From RGIG6353 sp964650465 (GTDB lineage Bacteria > Bacillota > Clostridia > Oscillospirales > SIG627): 64,000 nucleotides of DNA. Below the pieces are notes generated by a model. That model had not been told where the DNA came from, made no database searches, and worked only from the letters and a program-made list of their open reading frames with translations. The position numbers and the translations under genes were made by a program. Position 1 is the first letter of the stretch; each line of letters starts with the position of its first letter. The stretch spans positions 10,101-74,100 of the forward strand of contig CAZYTA010000009.1 in assembly GCA_964650465.1 (NCBI GenBank), written 5' to 3'. Shown piece after piece: positions 31,642-40,165 of this stretch.

Positions 31642-32242
31642 TGCTTCCTCCAAGAGTAATATCGTCAAGCGGTTTGGTAAAAGCTTCAAGATAATTATTT
31701 ATAAAATACTTGGCTTCGGGAGAAGCAAGAGTGTTAAGCTGAGAACGGATAGTACGTTCTGCCGCAATAAACTCCTTATTACCTGCAGACAGTTCATTTA
31801 GGCATTTAATATATGCGCATATTTTATCAGCCGATTTCACTATAGTTTTTTCTTCAGAAGTCAGTGCAAAAAGTGTCTTATACTCCTCACTTATATCACA
31901 CGGCAAAAGCTCCAGCATTATATCCTCTGCAGCCTTTTCTATTTTCTTATATGCGTTTTTTATATCGGCATTGTAGTATTTTACGGGTGTCGGAAGGTCA
32001 CCTGTAAGTATCTCGCTCATATCGTGATACAAAGCAGCCGCTGCAATTTTATTACAATCGAAATTCCCCGAAAACCTTTTATTTCCTATCAGCGCAAGAA
32101 TGTGAGACACAAGCGCGACCTCACAGCAATGCTCACTGAGAGTTTCGTTGTATATATTTCGCATAAGCCCCCAGCGATTAATATCCTTTTGCCGAAATAA
32201 AAGTGCAAGGAATTCCCCTGTTCTATCCTGTCTATCCTTCAT
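31634..32242 (-). CDS. yfbR: YfbR-like 5'-deoxynucleotidase (HD domain)
   Basis: 202 residues from ATG 32242 with CGGAGGAC upstream. The HD-fold ligands are in LSEHCCEVALVSHILA (His), ALYHDMSEILTGDLPTPVKY (HD and the YfbR-specific Glu and DLPTPVK) and VKSADKICAYIKC (Asp). E. coli YfbR removes phosphate from dNMPs. It is cotranscribed with the HAD phosphatase from a consensus promoter. Confidence 0.9.
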   Translation of the reverse strand: MKDRQDRTGEFLALLFRQKDINRWGLMRNIYNETLSEHCCEVALVSHILALIGNKRFSGNFDCNKIAAAALYHDMSEILTGDLPTPVKYYNADIKNAYKKIEKAAEDIMLELLPCDISEEYKTLFALTSEEKTIVKSADKICAYIKCLNELSAGNKEFIAAERTIRSQLNTLASPEAKYFINNYLEAFTKPLDDITLGGSNE

Positions 32243-32276
32243 TTTGTCCTCCGTATTAATTCGAATCCTGCAAGGC

Positions 32277-32305
32277 ATTATACCACAAAAGTTTAATATT
32301 TACAA
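32277..32305 (-). promoter_or_regulatory. Sigma-A promoter for yfbR
   Basis: Minus strand: TTGTAA (32300-32305), 17-nt spacer, TATAAT (32277-32282). Confidence 0.75.
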
Positions 32306-32311
32306 GGGTTA

Positions 32312-32340
32312 TTGTTTTTTTGTTGACTTTGTAGTATAAT
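32312..32340 (+). promoter_or_regulatory. Sigma-A promoter for YgiQ-family gene
   Basis: TTGTTT (32312-32317), 17-nt spacer, TATAAT (32335-32340). It is 6 nt from the divergent yfbR promoter; -35 boxes face each other. Confidence 0.7.
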
Positions 32341-32372
32341 ACAGCTAACAAAGAACTTAAGGGGGGCAAAAA

Positions 32373-34097
32373 ATGTTTTTACCGATTAACAGAAAAGAAA
32401 TGGAAGAACGCGGCTGGGAACAACCTGATTTTGTCTTTGTGTCGGGCGATGCATATGTTGACCATTCCAGCTTTGCTCCCGCAATAATTTCAAGAGTTTT
32501 GGAAAGCCACGGCTACAGAGTTGCAATTCTCGCTCAGCCCGACTGGAAAAATGCCGAAAGCTTTAAAGAATTCGGTAAACCGAGACTTGGCTTTCTGGTA
32601 TGCTCGGGAAATATAGATTCAATGGTTGCGCACTACACCTCAGCAAAGAAAAAAAGAAACTATGACTATTATTCACCCGGCGGAAAAATAGGAAAAAGAC
32701 CTGACAGAGCAGTAATCGTGTATTCAAATAAAATACGAGAAGCATACGGAGATGTTCCCATCATTCTGGGAGGCATTGAGGCATCATTGAGGCGCTTTGC
32801 GCACTACGATTATTGGGATAACAAGGTGCGCAACAGTGTACTTGTTGATTCAGGTGCTGATATTCTCATATACGGAATGGGAGAAAAAGCCTCTGTTGAA
32901 ATAGCAAGGCTTTTGGACAAAGGAGTACCTGTAAAAAAAATAAAAAGCATACGCGGTACCTGTGTTATGTGCGACCGAGACTACACACCGAAGGGTGAGA
33001 GTCAATTTATCGGTGAAATCGAGGCAATCAAGGCAGACAAATTATTGTATGCGGAAGTTTTTGCCACGCAGTATAAAAACTGTGACAGCATTACCGGTAT
33101 TACCTTGACAGAAGGCTACGGAGGAAAACTTCTTGTTCAGAATCCTCCTCAACCTCCACTTGAAAGAAAAGAGCTTGACAAGGTATTCGGGCTTGATTAT
33201 ATGAGGGATTATCATCCCATTTACAAAAGTGACGGCGGCATTCCCGCAATTGGTGAAGTAAAATTCTCCATCACACATAACCGAGGTTGCTTTGGTGCCT
33301 GTTCGTTTTGTGCTATCGCATTTCATCAGGGAAGGTCGGTACGCTCAAGGTCTGTTGAATCCTGTGTCGAAGAAGCAAAAAAACTGACTTCCCTACCCGA
33401 TTTCAAGGGATACATCCACGATGTTGGAGGACCTACCGCAAACTTTCGTTTTCCTGCGTGTGAAAAGCAGTTAAAAAGCGGAGTGTGTACATCAAAGCGC
33501 TGTCTTTCACCAAAGCCCTGCAAAAATCTGATTGTAGACCACAGCGAATATGTAGAGCTTCTGAAGAAAATCGAAAGTGTGGATAAGGTCAAAAAGGTGT
33601 TTATACGCTCCGGAATACGTTTCGACTATGTTATGTATGACAATGACGATACTTTCTTCAAAAAGCTGGTAAAAGACCATGTAAGCGGACAGTTGAGGGT
33701 GGCGCCCGAGCATAATTCAAACAACGTTCTCAAGCTGATGGGTAAACCGGATATAGGTGTATATAACAGCTTTTGCAATAAATATTACGAGCTGTCAAAG
33801 CAGTACGGAAAAGACCAGTATGTTGTACCCTATCTCATGTCAAGCCATCCCGGTGCAACTATGGATGATGCATTAAAGCTGTCAAGGTATATAGAAGAAC
33901 AGCACTTGCCATCCGAGCAGGTACAGGATTTTTACCCCACTCCGTCCACTGCATCTACCAGTATGTACTATACGGGAATCAATCCGTTTACAAAAGAAAA
34001 GGTTTATACCGCAACCAATTATAAAGAAAAACAAACTCAAAGAGCCTTGCTGCAGCCAAAGAATAACAGGGCAAAAAAATATCCTCGCCGTAAATAA
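32373..34097 (+). CDS. YgiQ family radical SAM protein
   Basis: 574 residues. An N-terminal YgiQ/B12-binding-like domain (FVSGDAYVDHSSFAPAIISR, GIEASLRRFAHYDYW) precedes a radical SAM core. The [4Fe-4S] motif is THNRGCFGACSFCAIAFHQG (CxxxCxxC). GKPDIGVYNSF and VQDFYPTPSTAS lie in the C-terminal part. A Cys-rich insertion (CEKQLKSGVCTSKRCLSPKP) may hold a second cluster. The reaction is unknown across the family. AAGGGGGG precedes the ATG. It is monocistronic. Confidence 0.93.
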   Translation: MFLPINRKEMEERGWEQPDFVFVSGDAYVDHSSFAPAIISRVLESHGYRVAILAQPDWKNAESFKEFGKPRLGFLVCSGNIDSMVAHYTSAKKKRNYDYYSPGGKIGKRPDRAVIVYSNKIREAYGDVPIILGGIEASLRRFAHYDYWDNKVRNSVLVDSGADILIYGMGEKASVEIARLLDKGVPVKKIKSIRGTCVMCDRDYTPKGESQFIGEIEAIKADKLLYAEVFATQYKNCDSITGITLTEGYGGKLLVQNPPQPPLERKELDKVFGLDYMRDYHPIYKSDGGIPAIGEVKFSITHNRGCFGACSFCAIAFHQGRSVRSRSVESCVEEAKKLTSLPDFKGYIHDVGGPTANFRFPACEKQLKSGVCTSKRCLSPKPCKNLIVDHSEYVELLKKIESVDKVKKVFIRSGIRFDYVMYDNDDTFFKKLVKDHVSGQLRVAPEHNSNNVLKLMGKPDIGVYNSFCNKYYELSKQYGKDQYVVPYLMSSHPGATMDDALKLSRYIEEQHLPSEQVQDFYPTPSTASTSMYYTGINPFTKEKVYTATNYKEKQTQRALLQPKNNRAKKYPRRK

Positions 34098-34115
34098 AGG
34101 CGAGGATATTTTACA
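34078..34115 (+). terminator. Terminator of YgiQ-family gene, overlapping its stop codon
   Basis: Stem AAATATCCTCGCC/GGCGAGGATATTT (34078-34090 with 34099-34111); the TAA stop lies in the loop. Confidence 0.85.
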
Positions 34116-34120
34116 TATTT

Positions 34121-35776
34121 TTAATTTGCAAAATATTCTATCGGGTCGGAAATTTCCGATGAATCCGATGAACGAGGTTCAATTATGAAATTGTAAGGGT
34201 TAAGAAATACACCGTCTATGCAGATTCCGAAAAATCCTTCTGTTGAAGCAACCGCAAATCCCGAGGGGTCCGCATTGGCAATAACAGCTCCCTGCTCGAT
34301 GGAGTCACCGACTTTGTAATTGAGTGAGTCCAGATGTCCGTAAACAGACTTGAAGCCGAAGCCGTGTTCAATTACAACCGTATTACCGTACAGCGCAGTA
34401 CTTCCGGAAAAAGCTACTGTACCCTTGGCAACCGAACGTACAGGCATAACCTGAGCGGCTACTGCCTTTACATAATGTATGCCAAGACTTCTTTCTGAAA
34501 TTTCGGTACCGTTGACTTTCTGCTTTGAGCCGTAGGACGGTGATGATACCCAATACTGCTCTTCTCCGTTCACAAACTTCTGTATCGGTACAAGGAGTCC
34601 GTCTGTCCAATAAGCTTCTCCCAAAATGATACTGAATGCAGATGATATCTCTTCTTTAAACAATGCCTGTGCGTTATTATATTCTTCCCAACTCTCTGAT
34701 GAAACAAAGCCGACGTTTACCATTCCAAAATCTTTTTCTTTTACAGTAAACGGTATGGAAAGAGATGTCTTATCCGATTTGACACTCACCCTGTATTCGC
34801 CTGATGCCGCCGTCATGGGTATGGGAATTATAATAAGCTTTCCGTCTCCGATTGAATGCGCATTAACCGCTCCCGACAGTGTAGTTGTGATTTCAAGCTG
34901 TTCGTTTTCGGCATTAAAAAGCTTTATATATAATGCTTCTCCCGAGCTTACAGTCTCGCTGCTGAGTGTGTATGTTGCTTTTACATCATAATCAAACAAA
35001 AAATCGTATGTAGCTTCACCGTGATAATAATTGCTGGATTCTTCGTACCACTCTGCGTTAATTACGGCTCTGAGCTGAGCTTCGGCGTTATTGGAAAACT
35101 CTGTAACGCTGTCCAGCATTCCGTCATATATCAGCTCATCGCCGTCATATATCTTTATATCAAACCAGTCAGGAGATATATCAAAATCAAATTCAAAGCC
35201 GTCACCCGATGTAACACATATGTCGGTTTGTGTTGAAGAATCACCGTTCACCGAAACTTGTGAATAACTGCCGTCGGACAGCAGATAAAACCACGAAGCA
35301 CTTGCGGAGGGCAATGTAGTTGTAACTCCGTTTGAAGTAAAGCTCAAAGTCGGAACTTCGCTGTTTTTATAGACATCGGTGATAGCATTAAGTGTAAGAA
35401 AACGTTTGGCATATTCCTTGTCTATTCTGTACCAATTGCCTTTCTCGTCATATGCAAGACAGTTTTTAGAATCGGCACTTAAGCAAAGATAGTATGTATC
35501 GTCGCCCTTTACACGGGAAAACACCAACTGATACAGCGAATACACATCCGAATCAAATTGTTGAGCATCAATAGATACTATATTCTTATGAAACTCAACG
35601 TAAAGCGCCTTGTCTTCCTCAGAGGTATATTCTGTACTCGTTCCGTCGGGACAGACGAATGTTACGGATGTAACATTTGAGACAGTAAAAATATCTCCCG
35701 TAACCGATAAAAGCCACACACCTGCAACTATTGCAGGCAAAAAAAGTATTAATACAAATATAAGTTTTTTATTCAT
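34121..35776 (-). CDS. Membrane-anchored protein with degenerate LytM/M23 domain
   Basis: 551 residues. One N-terminal membrane helix (KLIFVLILFLPAIVAGVWLL) anchors a long beta-rich extracellular region (30-400). The C-terminal 150 residues have the M23 fold, with VRSVAKGTVAFSG, NTVVIEHGFGFKSVYGHLDS and VGDSIEQGAVI. The YGH His is kept. The first zinc-binding His/Asp is not in its place (LGIHYVKAV), and the final HxH is replaced (FFGICIDGVFLNP). It is therefore probably a non-catalytic regulator like EnvC or NlpD, or a binding module. Its ATG shares bases with the stop of the S24 repressor gene (TAATG). Confidence 0.8.
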   Translation of the reverse strand: MNKKLIFVLILFLPAIVAGVWLLSVTGDIFTVSNVTSVTFVCPDGTSTEYTSEEDKALYVEFHKNIVSIDAQQFDSDVYSLYQLVFSRVKGDDTYYLCLSADSKNCLAYDEKGNWYRIDKEYAKRFLTLNAITDVYKNSEVPTLSFTSNGVTTTLPSASASWFYLLSDGSYSQVSVNGDSSTQTDICVTSGDGFEFDFDISPDWFDIKIYDGDELIYDGMLDSVTEFSNNAEAQLRAVINAEWYEESSNYYHGEATYDFLFDYDVKATYTLSSETVSSGEALYIKLFNAENEQLEITTTLSGAVNAHSIGDGKLIIIPIPMTAASGEYRVSVKSDKTSLSIPFTVKEKDFGMVNVGFVSSESWEEYNNAQALFKEEISSAFSIILGEAYWTDGLLVPIQKFVNGEEQYWVSSPSYGSKQKVNGTEISERSLGIHYVKAVAAQVMPVRSVAKGTVAFSGSTALYGNTVVIEHGFGFKSVYGHLDSLNYKVGDSIEQGAVIANADPSGFAVASTEGFFGICIDGVFLNPYNFIIEPRSSDSSEISDPIEYFAN

Positions 35777-36486
35777 TACAGTATAACTCTTCCTACTACT
35801 CTTAAGTCATCACTATCCAAAATTTCAATGGGTTCATACTTTGCATTTAAAGAAACAAGGGTACAAGCACCGTTGGTGTATTCAAGCTTTTTGCATACAC
35901 TCTCTCCGTTGAGAAGAAAGATACCTATATCACCGGGTTCAAGAACCTCTTGCTTTTTAACCCATACAACAGATGCATCTGCAATTACAGGCTCCATACT
36001 GTCACCGCTTATTCTGATGCCGAAATTCGCCTCATCGGGTGCATCGGCACTCTTTACAAGCGAATAGTCGTCAGCAAGAATCGACAGCGGTTCACCTGCT
36101 GCCGCAGGAGCCATATAAATGGGTATTTTCCGAACGGTTTCTCGTTGCTGCTTCTGCTTTGTCCTTGAAACCTCGTATCCCACCATGGCATTTATTGCAT
36201 TCCTTCCGCGCTCGTCTATGGACCTGTAATTTTCAATTAGGACCAGTTCTGATTCGGTGAGCTCGGTTTTTTTGTTACTTCTTGACACATCGTCAAAAAC
36301 AAGCTCTTCTACAGCGACATCAAGATATTCTGCGATTTTGTATATAGTTGCAAGTCTGGCGGCATCGGAATCTCTTTTCAGCATACTGTCAAGAGTAGTA
36401 TAAGGAATTCCCGCAGCCTTTGCCAATTGTGCCTTTGTTTTCTTTTTTTCCTTTAAAAGTTTAACTACTTTCTTATTAAAGCTCAT
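35776..36486 (-). CDS. XRE-S24 (CI/LexA-like) transcriptional repressor
   Basis: 236 residues. An XRE helix-turn-helix at about 15-62 (KAQLAKAAGIPYTTLDSMLK) is joined by a linker to an S24 peptidase-like domain. The self-cleavage Ala-Gly is in APAAAGEPLS. The Ser is in RISGDSMEPVI and the Lys in ESVCKKLEYTNG, so autoproteolysis looks intact. No phage or integrase gene adjoins. It is coupled to the degenerate LytM gene by start/stop overlap, so the two form one transcription unit. It may sense stress (RecA*-type) or another signal. Confidence 0.88.
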   Translation of the reverse strand: MSFNKKVVKLLKEKKKTKAQLAKAAGIPYTTLDSMLKRDSDAARLATIYKIAEYLDVAVEELVFDDVSRSNKKTELTESELVLIENYRSIDERGRNAINAMVGYEVSRTKQKQQRETVRKIPIYMAPAAAGEPLSILADDYSLVKSADAPDEANFGIRISGDSMEPVIADASVVWVKKQEVLEPGDIGIFLLNGESVCKKLEYTNGACTLVSLNAKYEPIEILDSDDLRVVGRVIL

Positions 36487-36517
36487 TTTTACTGCCTTTC
36501 GTCACGTTCTCTAAACA

Positions 36518-36572
36518 ATAATAGCATATAAAAGCTGAAAAGTAAAGCAAAATTATGAATTTGCGTAATTTT
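36518..36572 (-). promoter_or_regulatory. Promoter and candidate operator of S24 repressor
   Basis: Minus strand: TTTACT (36541-36546), 17-nt spacer, TATTAT (36518-36523). Just upstream lies an inverted repeat AAAATTA/TAATTTT (36549-36555 with 36566-36572), a plausible site for autoregulation. Confidence 0.5.
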
Positions 36573-36592
36573 TTGTGCATTATTACTCAAAA

Positions 36593-38461
36593 TCAATTAT
36601 TTTCGTTGTCAACTTCAAAGTGCTTTATGATTTCTTTTGCGTCTTTTTCGGAAATTCCTTTAACAGCCGACAATTCATCAACATTTGCAGACTTAATATT
36701 TTTTATACTTTTGAAATGCGACATGAGTGCTTTTGCTTTTTTGGGACCTATGCCCTTTATGCTTTCTATTGACAAATGAGTAACTGTCTTTCTTCTCTTT
36801 TTATCCATTGAAGTGAAGGTAAACCTGTGTATTTCCTCCTGTATGCCGTATATGAAATTGAATATCCGCTGATTATGAGCTATTGAAATCTCATTTTCGC
36901 CGTCTGTAAGAGTGCGTGTTTTATGGTGCTCATCTTTTATCATTCCAAACAAAGGAATACTCAAGTCATATTTATTCAGGACTTCACGCACGGTAGAAAC
37001 ATGACCTACGCCTCCGTCGAGTAAAATCAAATCAGGCAGTGCCCAGTTATCGGAAAATCCCTTTTCGCTGATTTCGGCAAAATATCTGTTAAACCTTCTG
37101 TCTAAAGCTTCTGCCATCGACATATAATCGTTTGCGACCGTGCTCCTGATATTAAAAAGCTTATACGCCTTTTTGCAGAACCTACCGTTTTTAACACAAA
37201 TCATTCCTGCCGTAGTGTGCTGTTCGGCAGAGTTCGATATATCATACGCTTCAATAAGCTCCGGAACAACCTCAAGCCCCAGCAGAATTGCCAGCTCAGC
37301 CAGTTTTTCATCAGCCTTCTCTTCGATATGGCGTTGATGCAGCGAATATTCTCTTGCGTTTTCCGAGGACATTAAAACTGCTCGTTTCATTTCTCCTTTT
37401 TCCGGATAAATGAATTTTACTTTCTTTTCGAACACATCTGTCAAATACTGCCTTACTCCTTCTACCGCTTCGTTATTCATTTCACGAGGCAAGAGAAGCT
37501 CTTTGGGAACATATTCCCTCTTGGTATAATACTCGGTCAGAAAATGCGAAAATGTATCAGCATCAAAAATCTCATCTCCCGAGAAAACAAACCTTTCGTT
37601 ATCTATTATTCTGCCTTCTCTTACAATGGTTACAGCAATACATGAAGATAATTCGTCTGAAAATATTCCGAACACATCTCTTTCCACTCTGTCTTCGAAC
37701 ACAATTTTTTGCTGTTGTCTGAGATTTTTTATAGAGTTAATAAGATTTCTGTAAACAGCCGCTTCCTCAAAATTCAGCTTGTCTGCCGCATCCATCATTT
37801 TGGCTTCGGTTTCTTTTATTATCTCTTCGTAATCCGAGCGCAAAAACGATATGACATTCTTTATTGTTTCCGCATACTCTGTCTCGCTTATACCACCTTG
37901 GCAGAGACCGCTGCATTTGTTGATATGATAATTGAGGCAAGGACGCTTCTTACCGAAATCTTCAGGGAATTTTTGCTTGCAGGCAGGAAGTTTAAAAAGT
38001 TTGTTCACTGTATCGATAATGCTGTAAACCGCCGAAGATGATGAGTATGGACCGAAATACTTATCGTTTTTTGTTCTGTTTGCCTGTAAAGACCGTACCA
38101 TGGTAAGTCTCGGGTACTTTTCGGAGGTGGAGAGCTTTATATACGGATAGCTTTTGTCATCCTTAAGTCTTATATTGAATTTAGGGGAAAACAGCTTTAT
38201 CAGCTCATTTTCAAGCACCAAAGCTTCGGTTTCGGTGTCAGTAAAAACACACTCAAAGTCATTTACCCTTTCAACCATTTTCAATGTTTTTGGGGTATGG
38301 GCTTCTAAGTTCTGAAAGTATTGAGACACACGGTTTTTCAAAGCCTTGGATTTTCCCACATAGATTACTTTTCCGCTCTTGTCGAGCATTTTGTAAACAC
38401 CCGGAGTTGCAGGTAGAAGTCTTGCTTTGTTAAGCAAGTTAATTATCTTTTCGTTTTCCAA
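36593..38461 (-). CDS. uvrC: Excinuclease ABC subunit C
   Basis: Dual nuclease of nucleotide excision repair, 622 residues. The GIY-YIG domain (TPGVYKMLDKSGKVIYVGKS, near 19-60) makes the 3' cut. A UVR motif (MMDAADKLNFEEAAVYRNLI) lies near 210. The RNase H-like domain makes the 5' cut (LILLDGGVGH). Paired HhH motifs near the C-terminus include IKGIGPKKAKALM. The start is TTG 38461, 6 nt after GGAGG; an out-of-frame ATG overlaps the spacer. The dispersed repeat's hairpin and T-run end only 2 nt before this GGAGG. Confidence 0.96.
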   Translation of the reverse strand: MENEKIINLLNKARLLPATPGVYKMLDKSGKVIYVGKSKALKNRVSQYFQNLEAHTPKTLKMVERVNDFECVFTDTETEALVLENELIKLFSPKFNIRLKDDKSYPYIKLSTSEKYPRLTMVRSLQANRTKNDKYFGPYSSSSAVYSIIDTVNKLFKLPACKQKFPEDFGKKRPCLNYHINKCSGLCQGGISETEYAETIKNVISFLRSDYEEIIKETEAKMMDAADKLNFEEAAVYRNLINSIKNLRQQQKIVFEDRVERDVFGIFSDELSSCIAVTIVREGRIIDNERFVFSGDEIFDADTFSHFLTEYYTKREYVPKELLLPREMNNEAVEGVRQYLTDVFEKKVKFIYPEKGEMKRAVLMSSENAREYSLHQRHIEEKADEKLAELAILLGLEVVPELIEAYDISNSAEQHTTAGMICVKNGRFCKKAYKLFNIRSTVANDYMSMAEALDRRFNRYFAEISEKGFSDNWALPDLILLDGGVGHVSTVREVLNKYDLSIPLFGMIKDEHHKTRTLTDGENEISIAHNQRIFNFIYGIQEEIHRFTFTSMDKKRRKTVTHLSIESIKGIGPKKAKALMSHFKSIKNIKSANVDELSAVKGISEKDAKEIIKHFEVDNENN

Positions 38462-38474
38462 TTCATGCCTCCGT

Positions 38475-38603
38475 AAAAAAGCGGTCAGTGACCGCTGACA
38501 TTGCTCGCCTATCGTAACCTATATATGCATCCAAACAAGGTAAAACGGCGAGATTAATTCAATGCAATTTCCTTGTAGACAAAAAAGTGGCGAGCCGCCG
38601 ACG
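38475..38603 (-). repeat. Dispersed CTCGCC/GGCGAG element, copy 4, plus a preceding 3' fragment
   Basis: The full copy occupies 38475-38580, read on the minus strand. It holds CTCGCC (complement of 38547-38552), GGCGAG (complement of 38504-38509), the hairpin GCGGTCACTGACCGC (38481-38495) and TTTTTT (38475-38480). Directly before it, at 38581-38603, is the terminal hairpin and T-run of another copy (CGGCGGCTCGCC then TTTTTT). The element lies between the HPr gene and uvrC, in sense with both. Confidence 0.82.
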
Positions 38604-38619
38604 AGAAATTTTCCGCAGA

Positions 38620-38658
38620 AATAAAACTACCGCTGTTCACCTCGGTGAACAGCGGTGC
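38620..38658 (-). terminator. Terminator of HPr gene
   Basis: Stem ACCGCTGTTCACC/GGTGAACAGCGGT (38629-38641 with 38644-38656, loop CTCG), then AGTTTTATTT on the minus strand. Confidence 0.85.
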
Positions 38659-38660
38659 TG

Positions 38661-38924
38661 TTAATCAATAAAGCCCTTAAGAATAAGAGTTGAAAGTCCG
38701 TCTATTGCATCTGTCTCATCAATGCCGTCAGCAATAAGCTTTACCTCTGAACCTTTAACAATTCCCAAAGAAAGAACACCGAGCAGACTCTTTGCATTCG
38801 CACGTCTGTCGCCGCGCTCTACCCAAACAGATGATTTATAGGTATTGGCTTTTTGAATAAAATATGTGGCAGGTCTTGCGTGGAGACCGACACTGTTTGT
38901 TACCGTGACATCTTTTGAAATCAT
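38661..38924 (-). CDS. ptsH: HPr family phosphocarrier protein
   Basis: 87 residues from ATG 38924 with AGGAG upstream. NSVGLHARPATYF holds the His phosphorylated by enzyme I. NAKSLLGVLSLGI holds the Ser46 equivalent used by HPr kinase for catabolite control. Both residues are present, so it is HPr and not Crh. It is monocistronic, with promoter and terminator. No enzyme I or other PTS component is in the window, so a purely regulatory role cannot be excluded. Confidence 0.93.
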   Translation of the reverse strand: MISKDVTVTNSVGLHARPATYFIQKANTYKSSVWVERGDRRANAKSLLGVLSLGIVKGSEVKLIADGIDETDAIDGLSTLILKGFID

Positions 38925-38968
38925 TTTACTGCTCCTAAAATTTATAATCAAAATAATCGCTTTTTGTA

Positions 38969-38997
38969 ATTATAACAAAAAATTTTGCGAAAATCAA
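38969..38997 (-). promoter_or_regulatory. Sigma-A promoter for HPr gene
   Basis: Minus strand: TTGATT (38992-38997), 17-nt spacer, TATAAT (38969-38974), 45 nt before the start. Confidence 0.75.
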
Positions 38998-39087
38998 TAG
39001 AATATTTTACCAAAACAAAACTATTATGAATTTTAAACATTTTTTCGAAGCAAAACCAAATGTTTTTATTGATATTCACCAAGCTTT

Positions 39088-39576
39088 TTAAGCATTTTCC
39101 GCCTTTTTATAGGCATCTGTAACCTCAAAACTGAATGCTACTTTATCAGTATATGCCGAAATATACTTTCCTGATGCAATGAAATAATTTCCTCCGAGCA
39201 TACACCCTTCTTCTGTAACTCTTCCTGTACATTCAACTGTAAGGAATACATCTATTCTGTCGGGGATATAGGTTTTCTTGATTTCACCGCTGTCCAGAGC
39301 TATATATGTTTCTGCCGGACGAAAGGATTTTTCTACTATCTTGCCAAGTAACTTGTCATCGCTTTGTGCTCGGATTTCATCATCAAGACGGATAATATCG
39401 AAGGACTCCTTTTGAACATTGTTGATACGGAGAGAATAAACTATTGTTTCGTTTGAACGGATAGCCACAATACTTTCCTTGAGTCCGCTCCTCAGAGCTA
39501 TAGCCAAAACTGCCGCTAAAACAATAAGCAAAATCAAAAAATCTATGGCGTTAAATCTCACTTTTTTTATCTTCAT
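39088..39576 (-). CDS. DUF4330 protein A
   Basis: 162 residues with one membrane helix at about 12-28 (IDFLILLIVLAAVLAIAL) and an extracytoplasmic beta-barrel-like domain. It shares the N-terminal F-N-x-x-D-hydrophobic pattern and the overall plan with the next gene, its paralogue. The DUF4330 assignment is from family features recalled, not a search. Its start overlaps protein B by 4 nt. It is the last gene of the rimM-to-DUF4330 operon, so a role in surface polysaccharide assembly is likely. Confidence 0.75.
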   Translation of the reverse strand: MKIKKVRFNAIDFLILLIVLAAVLAIALRSGLKESIVAIRSNETIVYSLRINNVQKESFDIIRLDDEIRAQSDDKLLGKIVEKSFRPAETYIALDSGEIKKTYIPDRIDVFLTVECTGRVTEEGCMLGGNYFIASGKYISAYTDKVAFSFEVTDAYKKAENA

Positions 39577-40154
39577 GCCGCAACTCCCTCCTTAGCAAGC
39601 TCATTGATTTTTATGCAGAAGCCCTCTCCCACAAATTCAGGTACTCTGAAATACACAAGCTGACCTACAACAAGCTCAAATGCATTAATCTTGTACCCTG
39701 TTTCGCTTTTCTTGAAGGTATCACGCACAGTTACCCGAACATTATAGTACTCGTATTCCTGTTCATCAAGAGACTGTGTGTTCTCCTCGCCTTCATCTGC
39801 TGAAACGGTACCGTTGTCTGCCCCATCAAGCGGAGGATAATACGAGATATACATTTCTCCTGTATCTGTATTCGTTGCAACATTATATGCAGGAGAAACA
39901 ACAACATCAATAATCTCGCCAATCTGCTGTTCTCTTACGGTTTCAACTACATTGTCTCCGATTTTTATGTTGTCAATATAGTCTCTGTGTACCGTTTTAA
40001 GCTCTACAACATACTCTAATTCAACCTCTGAGCTTGATGCAACGGTATTTCTTGCCGACATGTAATAATACATTACCACTCCTATAGCAATAACAACAAG
40101 AATTATCAATACATCAAAAATATTAAATCTGTATTTTTTTTCGTTTTTCGTCAT
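39573..40154 (-). CDS. DUF4330 protein B
   Basis: 193 residues, paralogue of the following gene. A membrane helix at about 13-31 (VLIILVVIAIGVVMYYYM) precedes strands such as LEYVVELKTVHRDYIDNIKI and an acidic insertion near 120-135 (ADEGEENTQSLDEQEYEYY). Both proteins repeat the segments GDNV... QIGEIIDV and DDEI... LLGKIVE, showing common origin. TGAGGT precedes the ATG. It lies 12 nt after the O-antigen ligase gene. Function unknown. Confidence 0.75.
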   Translation of the reverse strand: MTKNEKKYRFNIFDVLIILVVIAIGVVMYYYMSARNTVASSSEVELEYVVELKTVHRDYIDNIKIGDNVVETVREQQIGEIIDVVVSPAYNVATNTDTGEMYISYYPPLDGADNGTVSADEGEENTQSLDEQEYEYYNVRVTVRDTFKKSETGYKINAFELVVGQLVYFRVPEFVGEGFCIKINELAKEGVAA

Positions 40155-40165
40155 TTCAGTTTACC

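Noticed and set aside
35776..36486. S24 repressor as a sign of a prophage
   Set aside because: No integrase, terminase, portal, capsid or lysis gene occurs in the flanking 20 kb, and the partner gene is an envelope protein.
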